From positions 1 through 12,351 of the forward strand of contig JANJUA010000262.1 in assembly GCA_024710825.1 (NCBI GenBank): a DNA stretch of 12,351 nucleotides, given 5' to 3'. This document shows, one piece after another, positions 8,005 through 12,351 of the stretch. The notes below the pieces were generated by a model. That model had not been told where the DNA came from. It saw nothing but the letters and a program-made list of their open reading frames with translations, and did no database searches. Position numbers and translations under genes: made by a program. This DNA comes from Solirubrobacteraceae bacterium (GTDB lineage Bacteria; Actinomycetota; Thermoleophilia; Solirubrobacterales; Solirubrobacteraceae). The stretch's first letter is position 1. Each line of letters opens with the position of its first letter.

Positions 8005-8496
8005 TTACGCCGGGTGGCCCGGGTCGATCGCCTTCGCCCGCGCGAAGCGCAGCTCGCCCACGTCGGCGCCGTGCTCGGCCCAGACGGGCTCGAGCAGGAA
8101 GGCGCTGTGGTCGCCGACGTCGCGGCGCCACAGCACCGCGCCGACGAAGCGGTTGGGCGCGTCGTCGAGGAGCGCCGCCCCGTGCGGCCCCTCGCGCCAG
8201 GCGCAGCGCGCGAGCTTGTCGACGTCGTCGCCGGTCTCGCCGCCGAACAGCTCGGCCAACGCCATCGCGTCCTCCGGCACCCAGTGCACGGCGAGGTGCG
8301 ACGCGCGCAGCGCCACGCCGTGCGTGTGGTTGGCCTGCGAGAGGCAGACCAGGAAGCGCTGCGGGTCGATGCTGGTCTGCGTGGCGAAGCCGATCAGGCA
8401 GCCGGAGCGCTCGCCGTCGTCGTCGGCCAGCGCCGTGACGACGAACATCGGGACGTCGAGGCCGGCGGTCAGGGCGGCGAAGTCAGAGCCAGCCAC
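8005..8496 (-). CDS. Flavin reductase-like domain protein (FMN-binding split barrel)
   Basis: This 163-aa protein is of the flavin-reductase-like family, whose members bind FMN in a split beta-barrel and reduce flavin with NAD(P)H. Conserved-looking stretches are DVPMFVVTAL near residue 14, SGCLIGFATQTSIDPQRFLVC (about 31-51; the flavin-contacting G-F-x-x-x-x-S region) and LSQANHTHGVA. Later HLAVHWVPED and HSAFLLEPVW form the rest of the barrel. The substrate partner is unknown; no flavin-dependent monooxygenase gene is adjacent. The GTG start at 8496 lies 14 bp inside the end of corA, so translation coupled to corA is likely, and no independent Shine-Dalgarno is seen. Confidence 0.82.
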   Translation of the reverse strand: MAGSDFAALTAGLDVPMFVVTALADDDGERSGCLIGFATQTSIDPQRFLVCLSQANHTHGVALRASHLAVHWVPEDAMALAELFGGETGDDVDKLARCAWREGPHGAALLDDAPNRFVGAVLWRRDVGDHSAFLLEPVWAEHGADVGELRFARAKAIDPGHPA

Positions 8497-9469
8497 GGTG
8501 GCGGAAGTAGCCGAGCATGCCGAAGAGCATCGCGACCATCGCGACGATGACCACCCAGAACGCGTCGTGGTCGCCCTCGCCCGGCACGCCGACGTTCATG
8601 CCCCACAGCGACGCCAGCAGTGTCAGCGGCAGGACGATGACGCTGATCGAGGTGAGCACGCGCAGGACGTCGTTGACCCGGTGCGAGATGACCGACTCGT
8701 TGGTGGACTCCAGCGCCTCGATCACCTCCTTGTAGTTCTCGAGCATGTCCCAGATGCGCTCGGACGCGTCCACGATGTCGTCGAAGTAGACCTCGAGGTC
8801 CTCCGGCACGTAGCGGCGCGTGCGCTCCAGGTCGCGCAGCGCGGCCCGCTGCGGCCGGATGATCTTGCGGAAGTTGATGATCTCCTGCTTGACGTTGGAG
8901 ATGTCGCGGACGATCTCCTCGGAGCGGCCGAGGAAGATGTCCTCCTCGAGGCGCTCGAGCTTGTTGCCGATCTTGCGCAGCATCGGGAACGACGCGTCCA
9001 CGCAGTCGTCGACGATCTTGTAGAGCAGGTACCCGGCGCCCTTGGCGAAGAGCTGGTCGCGCAGCTCCTCGACGGCCCGGCAGCGCTCGAAGAGATACGC
9101 GAGCGGCTGGATCCGGTCGTCCGGCAGCGTGATCACGAAGTCGCTGCCGACGAAGACGTCCAGCTCGACCGCGTTCAGGCGCCCGACCTGCTTGTCGAAG
9201 CGCGGGAAGTGCAGCACGACGAACAGGTAGTCGTCGTACTCGTCGACCTTCGGACGCTGGTTGCGCGAGAAGACGTCCTCGTAGGCGAGGCTGTGGAAGT
9301 CGAAGCGCTCCTCGAGCCAGGCGCGCTCGATGGCGCGGGGGCGCTCGATGTTGATCCAGCGCAGTCCGCCGGCGTCGATCTCCTCGACGCGGGGCTCTCC
9401 GGGCTGCTCAGGCGGGCTCGGGACGACGGCGCCGCGCGAACCCCTGCGAAGGCGGGGCAGGTTCGGCAT
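8483..9469 (-). CDS. corA: CorA-family magnesium/divalent metal transporter
   Basis: This 328-aa CorA/MIT-family channel should sit in the cytoplasmic membrane as a pentamer and import Mg2+ (or Co2+/Ni2+). A soluble N-terminal domain (from VEEIDAGGLRWINIERP) is followed by the long charged helical region characteristic of the funnel (RKIGNKLERLEEDIFLG onward). Two C-terminal helices follow: SISVIVLPLTLLASLWG and WVVIVAMVAMLFGMLGYF. The selectivity motif GMN is at residues 290-292, and the protein ends with a basic tail RHRGWL. The ATG at 9469 has a poor ribosome binding site; an in-frame stop 21 bases upstream rules out a longer start. It diverges from the riboswitch gene and overlaps the flavin-reductase gene by 14 bp. 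Confidence 0.93.
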   Translation of the reverse strand: MPNLPRLRRGSRGAVVPSPPEQPGEPRVEEIDAGGLRWINIERPRAIERAWLEERFDFHSLAYEDVFSRNQRPKVDEYDDYLFVVLHFPRFDKQVGRLNAVELDVFVGSDFVITLPDDRIQPLAYLFERCRAVEELRDQLFAKGAGYLLYKIVDDCVDASFPMLRKIGNKLERLEEDIFLGRSEEIVRDISNVKQEIINFRKIIRPQRAALRDLERTRRYVPEDLEVYFDDIVDASERIWDMLENYKEVIEALESTNESVISHRVNDVLRVLTSISVIVLPLTLLASLWGMNVGVPGEGDHDAFWVVIVAMVAMLFGMLGYFRHRGWL

Positions 9470-9525
9470 CGGGACTTCGCGGCTCGTCGGTCATCGGCTG
9501 ATGGGGCTTCCTTCGCCTTCAGGGA

Positions 9526-9531
9526 AGTGTA
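9526..9531 (-). promoter_or_regulatory. Weak candidate -10 box for corA
   Basis: TACACT on the minus strand, about 56 bases before the corA ATG, matches TANNNT but lacks a clear -35. It overlaps the candidate -10 box of the divergent riboswitch transcript by two bases. Confidence 0.2.
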
Positions 9532-9535
9532 TCCT
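9530..9535 (+). promoter_or_regulatory. Candidate -10 box of the riboswitch-thrC transcript
   Basis: TATCCT fits the actinobacterial TANNNT -10. It would place the start of transcription near 9542, some nine bases before the first recognisable riboswitch bases. No convincing -35 is seen, so this is a positional inference. Confidence 0.35.
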
Positions 9536-9550
9536 TGCCGACGACATAGC

Positions 9551-9652
9551 TGGACACATCCAGAGGGGTGGAGGGACTGGCCCGATGAAACCCCGGCAAC
9601 CCCCCGCGTATCGCCACGCGGGAAAGGTGCCAATTCCTGTGAGATGTGGCGG
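9551..9652 (+). promoter_or_regulatory. SAM riboswitch aptamer (SAM-I clan, lacking P4)
   Basis: The S-box core is unmistakable: AGAGGGGTGGAGGGA from 9562, TGGCCCGATGAAACC from 9578, GGCAACC at 9595-9601 and GGTGCCAATTCC at 9626-9637. P1 is CACATC (9555-9560) with GATGTG (9643-9648). P2 closes with GGGG (9565-9568) and CCCC (9591-9594). The standard pseudoknot is TGGC (9578-9581) with GCCA (9629-9632). P3 is CCCGCG (9603-9608) with CGCGGG (9617-9622), loop 9609-9616. Between AATTCC and the P1 3' strand are only five bases (9638-9642), so the P4 hairpin of ordinary SAM-I aptamers is missing, as in SAM-IV and SAM-I/IV variants. The P3 loop CGCCA (9612-9616) can pair with TGGCG (9647-9651) in the 3' tail. 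It should sense S-adenosylmethionine and switch off the genes downstream. Confidence 0.93.
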
Positions 9653-9664
9653 CAGGTTCCTTGC

Positions 9665-9694
9665 AGACCTTCGCCACCCGATCGGCGGAGGTTT
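9665..9694 (+). promoter_or_regulatory. Expression platform: hairpin burying the thrC Shine-Dalgarno
   Basis: Bases 9668-9675 (CCTTCGCC) pair with 9684-9691 (GGCGGAGG): eight pairs, one G-U, with an eight-base loop. Three weaker pairs extend the stem to 9665/9694. The 3' arm contains GGAGG (9687-9691), which lies seven bases before the ATG at 9699, so the closed hairpin hides the ribosome binding site. The 5' arm can instead pair with the riboswitch tail (GTGGCGG 9646-9652 with TCGCCAC 9671-9677, last pair G-U), which would free the site. No U-tract follows, so control is probably translational. Confidence 0.75.
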
Positions 9695-9698
9695 CATC

Positions 9699-10961
9699 AT
9701 GGCCGGGACCAATCTGAAGTGCAGGGAATGTGCGACGACCTACGAGCTCGAGCCTCGGTACGTATGCGAGCAGTGCTTCGGCCCGCTCGAGGTCGCCTAC
9801 GACCATTCGCGCTTCGTCGACGACGTCGGCGCGCTGCGGCGCCGCATCCAGGGCGGCCCGCAGAACATCTGGCGCTACGGCGACTTCCTGCCGCTCGACG
9901 GGCCGCCCGGCCCCGCGCTGCGTAGCGCCTCGCGGGTCGGCCTGCCGGCCGGCTGCACGCCGCTGCTGCGCGCCGACCGCCTGGCCGAGCGCGTCGGCCT
10001 CGGCGAGGTGTGGGTCAAGAACGACGCCCACAACCCGACGCACTCGTTCAAGGACCGCGTCGTGGCGGTCGCCTCCCAGCGCGCCAGGGAGCTCGGCTTC
10101 GACACGCTCGCGTGCGCGTCGACCGGCAACCTCGCCAACGCGGTCGCCGCGCAGGCCGCGGCGCTGGGGCTGCCGTCCTACGTCTTCATCCCGTCCGACC
10201 TGGAGGAGCAGAAGATCCTCGCGACCGGCGTCTACGGGACGAACCTCGTGAAGGTGCGCGGCAACTACGACGACGTCAACCGGCTGTGCACCGAGCTGTC
10301 GGGCGAGCGGGAGGGCTGGGCGTTCGTGAACGTCAACATGCGCCCGTACTACGCCGAGGGCTCGAAGACGCTCTCCTACGAGATCGCCGAGCAGCTCGGC
10401 TGGGCGACGCCGGACCGCGTCGTCGCGCCCATCGCGTCGGGGTCGCTGTTCACCAAGATCGCCAAGGGCTTCGAGGAGTGGCTGGAGCTCGGCCTGATCG
10501 AGGGCTCGGTGCCGACGATGAACGGCGCCCAGGCGGTCGGCTGCTCGCCGGTCGCCCAGGCCTTCGACGCCGGCGCCGACGTCTGCCGTCCGGTCAAGCC
10601 CGACACGATCGCCAAGTCGCTGGCGATCGGCAACCCCGCCGACGGGCCCTACGCGCTCGAGCTCGCCCGCCGGACCGGCGGCGCGATCGACGCGGTCGAC
10701 GACGACGAGATCCGGGCGGGCATCAGGCTGCTGGCGGAGACCACCGGCATCTTCACGGAGACCGCCGGCGGGGTGACGACGGCGACGCTGGCGAAGCTCG
10801 CCGCACGCGGCGACATCGGCGCCGACGAGAAGGTCGTGATCGTGATCACCGGCGATGGGCTGAAGACGCTCGACGCGGTGCGCGACACGTTCGAGTCCTA
10901 CGAGATCGAGCCGCGCCTGGAGGCCTTCGAGGCGGCGGTGGAGCAGGGGGTGCACGTCTGA
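9699..10961 (+). CDS. thrC: Threonine-synthase-family PLP enzyme with zinc ribbon (possible homocysteine synthase)
   Basis: This 420-aa fold-type II PLP enzyme is homologous to threonine synthase, which converts O-phosphohomoserine to threonine. The N-terminal zinc ribbon has C8, C11, C23 and C26 (KCRECA, VCEQCFGPLEV), as in many archaeal and actinobacterial ThrC. The PLP-binding lysine is K118 in NPTHSFKDR, and the phosphate loop is STGNLANA from S141. The C-terminal TGDGLKTLDAV corresponds to the usual GNGLK segment. ATG 9699 is chosen because GGAGG lies seven bases upstream; the frame is open further upstream, but that part is the riboswitch. The stop overlaps the sulfur carrier gene as TGATG. 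Control by a SAM riboswitch and pairing with a CysO-type carrier fit a sulfur-incorporating (homocysteine-forming) role better than threonine synthesis. That is inference; plain threonine synthase remains the default annotation. Confidence 0.92.
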   Translation: MAGTNLKCRECATTYELEPRYVCEQCFGPLEVAYDHSRFVDDVGALRRRIQGGPQNIWRYGDFLPLDGPPGPALRSASRVGLPAGCTPLLRADRLAERVGLGEVWVKNDAHNPTHSFKDRVVAVASQRARELGFDTLACASTGNLANAVAAQAAALGLPSYVFIPSDLEEQKILATGVYGTNLVKVRGNYDDVNRLCTELSGEREGWAFVNVNMRPYYAEGSKTLSYEIAEQLGWATPDRVVAPIASGSLFTKIAKGFEEWLELGLIEGSVPTMNGAQAVGCSPVAQAFDAGADVCRPVKPDTIAKSLAIGNPADGPYALELARRTGGAIDAVDDDEIRAGIRLLAETTGIFTETAGGVTTATLAKLAARGDIGADEKVVIVITGDGLKTLDAVRDTFESYEIEPRLEAFEAAVEQGVHV

Positions 10962-11236
10962 TGGCCGTCACGGTGAAGATCCCGACGCAGCTACGCGCCG
11001 CGACCGGCGGCGACGCCGACACCACGGTGGAGGGCTCGACGGTCGGCGAGGTCCTGGAGGCGCTCTACGGGCGCTACGACGGACTCCAGGCCCGTATCGC
11101 GGGCGAGGACGGCGAGCTGCGGCGGTTCGTCAACGTCTACGTCGGCGGGGAGGACATCCGGTTCCTCGACGGCCTGGCGACGGCCGTCTCCAGCGGCGGC
11201 GAGGTGACGATCCTGCCGGCGGTCGCCGGCGGCTGA
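10961..11236 (+). CDS. cysO: MoaD/ThiS-family sulfur carrier protein, CysO-like
   Basis: This 91-aa beta-grasp protein has a C-terminal Gly-Gly (ILPAVAGG), the tail that is adenylated by an E1-like enzyme (MoeB/MoeZ type) and converted to a thiocarboxylate. Its start (VTVKIPTQLRAATGG), middle (RRFVNVYVGGEDIRFLDGLAT) and end closely match what I recall of mycobacterial CysO. CysO donates sulfide to the PLP enzyme CysM for cysteine synthesis, with the protease Mec releasing the product. Neither cysM nor a JAMM protease is adjacent here; the partner gene is the threonine-synthase-family enzyme, overlapped by one base (TGATG). The carrier is therefore probably cotranscribed with it, and may be translationally coupled. 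A purine run (AGGGGG) lies upstream at slightly long spacing. MoaD (molybdopterin) or ThiS (thiamin) roles are less likely given the neighbours. Confidence 0.88.
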   Translation: MAVTVKIPTQLRAATGGDADTTVEGSTVGEVLEALYGRYDGLQARIAGEDGELRRFVNVYVGGEDIRFLDGLATAVSSGGEVTILPAVAGG

Positions 11237-11246
11237 GCGGCCGGGG

Positions 11247-11279
11247 TCGAGGCGCGGCGCGTCATCGCCGCGCGCTCGA
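11247..11279 (+). terminator. Strong hairpin after the sulfur carrier gene, probable terminator
   Basis: Bases 11247-11259 pair with 11266-11279 to give a 13-bp, mostly G-C stem with one bulged G (11274) and a six-base loop (CGTCAT). It begins 11 bases after the cysO-like stop. No T-run follows, as is common for terminators in high-GC actinobacteria; an RNA-stabilising 3' structure is the alternative. Confidence 0.5.
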
Positions 11280-11314
11280 CGAATGGACGATGAGCGTCGG
11301 TGGGCGCGCGGCCT

Positions 11315-11320
11315 TAGGGT
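11315..11320 (+). promoter_or_regulatory. Candidate leaderless promoter (-10 box) of the zinc-ribbon gene
   Basis: TAGGGT is followed by seven bases (GACCCTC) and then the ATG at 11328. The hexamer is the same as that before cydA, and no Shine-Dalgarno is present. This arrangement suggests a leaderless message and decides the start over an upstream in-frame ATG at 11283. Confidence 0.5.
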
Positions 11321-11327
11321 GACCCTC

Positions 11328-11540
11328 ATGGGTCCCCGTCCGCGCGTCAGATGCGATGACTGCTCGTTCGAGTGGTTCGGCGCGACCGCGGCCCACGGCC
11401 TGCGGATCGTCGGCGCCTGTCCGCGCTGCCGCGGCCGGCTCGAGTTCCTCGTGGCCGGCGACGAGCCGCCGCCGCCGGCGGCGGCGGACGCCCGCGACCC
11501 CGCGGCGGTGCTGGGCACGCCGACGAGCTGGGCGCGGTAG
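11328..11540 (+). CDS. Small zinc-ribbon protein of unknown function
   Basis: This is a 70-aa protein with a single zinc ribbon: C9 and C12 (VRCDDCSFEWFG), then C31 and C34 (ACPRCRGRLEF). A short Pro/Ala-rich linker (PPPPAAADA) and a tail ending TSWAR follow. I do not recognise a specific family. Such ribbons bind nucleic acid or protein partners, but nothing here fixes the role. The chosen ATG gives a compact protein beginning just before the first cysteine pair and matches the leaderless promoter. An ATG at 11283 would add 15 residues lying in promoter-like sequence. The linker DNA is a perfect GC palindrome. The gene ends 15 bp from the convergent sigma factor gene. Confidence 0.65.
   Translation: MGPRPRVRCDDCSFEWFGATAAHGLRIVGACPRCRGRLEFLVAGDEPPPPAAADARDPAAVLGTPTSWAR
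11466..11487. repeat. 22-bp perfect GC palindrome in a coding linker
   Basis: Four CCG-type triplets run into their exact reverse complement, centred between 11476 and 11477. It encodes the Pro/Ala linker of the zinc-ribbon protein, so simple triplet expansion explains it best. Confidence 0.6.
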
Positions 11541-11555
11541 CGGTCGCGAGCGCGG

Positions 11556-12167
11556 CTACGCGAGCGCGGGGCGCAGGGCGCGGCGCAGCGCGGCCTGCTC
11601 GGCCTCGGCCCGCTGCTCGGCGGCCTTGGCGAGGTTCATCCGGGCGCGCACGAGCAGCGACTTGATCGCGGGCACCGTCGTGTCGAGCGCGTCGGCGAGC
11701 TCCTCGTAGGAGAGGCCCTCGAGCTCGCGGATGATGAGCGCGGAGCGCTGCTGGTCCGGCAGGCCCTGGATGTCGGCGACGACCTGGCGGAGGCGCTCGC
11801 GGCCCGCGACCTGCTCGCCGAGCGTCGAGGGGGCGGCGCCGAGGTCCATCTCGTCGCTGAGGACGGGGGTCGGGCGGCGCAGCAGGTCGAGGCAGCGGTT
11901 GTGCGAGACGCGGTACAGCCAGGGCCGCAGCGTCATCGGGCGGTCGTCCGCGCGCAGCGCGGTGTAGGCGCGGGCCAGGACGTCCTGGACGACGTCCTCG
12001 GCGTCGGCGCCCGCCGACATGCGGCGCACGTAGGCGAGCAGACGACCGCGGTAGCGCTCGTCGATGACGGTCATCGCCTCGTCGTCGCCGCCCCGCAGGG
12101 CCGCGACGAGCTGCTCGTCGGTGCGCGTCCGCAGGGGACGGCGCGGCAGTCTCCTGTGCCGGGGCAC
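11556..12167 (-). CDS. ECF-type RNA polymerase sigma factor
   Basis: This 203-aa two-domain sigma-70 family protein would direct RNA polymerase to a dedicated promoter set. Region 2 covers about residues 37-98: YRGRLLAYVRRMSAGADAED, then DVVQDVLARAYTAL (the conserved D-x-x-Q-D core-binding helix) and RPWLYRVSHNRCLDLLRR (the -10-recognising helix). Region 4 covers about 130-180: IQGLPDQQRSALIIRELEGL, then SYEELADALDTTVPAIKSLLVRARMNL (helix-turn-helix). No region 3 lies between them. GTG 12167 is preferred because a TANNNT box ends seven bases upstream; GTG 12176 would add three residues. No anti-sigma gene is visible in the window; it could lie outside. The stop TAG faces the zinc-ribbon gene across 15 bp. 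Confidence 0.92.
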   Translation of the reverse strand: MPRHRRLPRRPLRTRTDEQLVAALRGGDDEAMTVIDERYRGRLLAYVRRMSAGADAEDVVQDVLARAYTALRADDRPMTLRPWLYRVSHNRCLDLLRRPTPVLSDEMDLGAAPSTLGEQVAGRERLRQVVADIQGLPDQQRSALIIRELEGLSYEELADALDTTVPAIKSLLVRARMNLAKAAEQRAEAEQAALRRALRPALA

Positions 12168-12174
12168 ATGTGTC

Positions 12175-12180
12175 ACGGTA
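12175..12180 (-). promoter_or_regulatory. Candidate leaderless promoter (-10 box) of the sigma factor gene
   Basis: On the minus strand TACCGT is followed by GACACAT (seven bases) and the GTG at 12167. The geometry is the same as upstream of the zinc-ribbon gene. There is no Shine-Dalgarno before either possible GTG start. Confidence 0.4.
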
Positions 12181-12215
12181 GCCAGGTTGTTCGCCGGGAC
12201 TTCGCGATCGCCTGC

Positions 12216-12351
12216 TCAGGCGGCTTCCCGCAGCGCGTCCAGCTCACGGCTGAGCGACAGCGCCTGCAGGCCCTGCTCCTCGAAGCGGCGGACGTCCTTC
12301 GGGGCCATGTCGAGCTCGTGGGCGACCCGTTGCAGCGGCAGCGGCTCGCTG
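12216..12351 (-). CDS. C-terminus of a sigma-70 region 4-like or other HTH protein (5' partial)
   Basis: Only the last 44 residues are in the window, ending in TGA (12218-12216). They read SEPLPLQRVAHELDMAPKD, then VRRFEEQGLQALSLSRELDALREAA. The layout resembles region 4.2 of sigma-70 factors, where a helix-turn-helix (L..VA..L......VR..E..GL..L) closes the protein. Several residues differ from the usual R-x-R-V-R-Q-I-E core (APKDVRRFEEQGL), so a divergent sigma factor or another small HTH regulator are both possible. The gene lies 48 bp upstream of the preferred sigma factor start, on the same strand. Confidence 0.55.
   Translation of the reverse strand, partial: SEPLPLQRVAHELDMAPKDVRRFEEQGLQALSLSRELDALREAA

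Noticed and set aside
4475..8438. Long open frames on the plus strand opposite cydB, cydA and the lipid kinase
   Set aside because: They are low-complexity Arg/Ala/Gly/Glu-rich translations antisense to genes with clear conserved motifs; such shadows are expected at this GC content.
9470..9481. 12-mer CGGGACTTCGCG shared with 12195-12206, upstream of corA and of the sigma factor gene
   Set aside because: With such skewed base composition, many 12-mer repeats are expected by chance in 12 kb, and the two copies sit at different distances from their start codons.
9551..9652. Classifying the aptamer as SAM-IV
   Set aside because: The GAGGGACTGGCCCGATGAAACC segment is SAM-I-like, and the characteristic SAM-IV P2 region is not present; only the absence of P4 and the P3 loop-tail pairing recall SAM-IV.
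9330..9698. Upstream open extension of the thrC-like frame
   Set aside because: It covers the end of corA and the riboswitch; the zinc ribbon starts right after ATG 9699, which has GGAGG at ideal distance.
11545..11569. Direct repeat CGCGAGCGCGG (11545-11555 and 11559-11569) between the convergent genes
   Set aside because: It is short and low-complexity, with no hairpin plus T-run that would make it a bidirectional terminator.
1..12351. tRNA, rRNA, CRISPR array, insertion sequence or attachment site
   Set aside because: No cloverleaf-like sequence, regularly spaced repeats, transposase frame or flanking inverted repeats were seen in either strand.

Overview
The window is very GC-rich and actinobacterial in character. 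Its dense short gene overlaps, frequent GTG starts, TANNNT -10 boxes 6-7 nt before start codons, and a CysO-type sulfur carrier ending in ILPAVAGG all fit Actinomycetota. Thermoleophilia (Solirubrobacterales) is my best guess, but this is inference; no rRNA or other taxonomic marker is present. Nothing here looks like a mobile element, prophage or CRISPR array, and no gene-free gap exceeds 300 bp.

Layout. (1) 1-4280, plus strand: the 3' part of recJ (DHH exonuclease) overlapping rel (bifunctional (p)ppGpp synthetase/hydrolase). (2) 4281-9469, minus strand: corA (metal transporter), a flavin-reductase-domain protein, a diacylglycerol-kinase-family lipid kinase, cydA, cydB, and a 57-codon two-helix membrane protein whose GTG start overlaps the cydB stop. 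corA/flavin reductase and cydA/cydB/small ORF are translationally coupled. cydA appears to have its own leaderless promoter. (3) 9470-11236, plus strand: a SAM-I-clan riboswitch, then a zinc-ribbon threonine-synthase-family PLP enzyme overlapping a CysO/MoaD/ThiS-type sulfur carrier protein gene, closed by a strong hairpin. (4) 11283-12351: a small zinc-ribbon protein (plus) converging on an ECF-type sigma factor (minus), with the C-terminus of a further sigma/HTH-like protein at the right edge (minus).

Most interesting is region 3. A SAM-sensing RNA controls a cotranscribed 'threonine synthase' and a sulfur carrier with the C-terminal Gly-Gly needed for thiocarboxylation. This suggests the PLP enzyme may be a homocysteine synthase that replaces phosphate of O-phosphohomoserine with sulfide from the carrier, rather than (or as well as) a threonine synthase. 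The riboswitch is itself unusual. It lacks the P4 helix, and its switching logic can be read from the sequence: one 7-nt element (9646-9652) can pair with P1, with the P3 loop, or with the 5' arm of a hairpin that buries the Shine-Dalgarno sequence. The P3 loop and that hairpin arm carry the same 7-mer, TCGCCAC.

A second lead is the small membrane protein downstream of cydB, a candidate accessory subunit of the bd oxidase.
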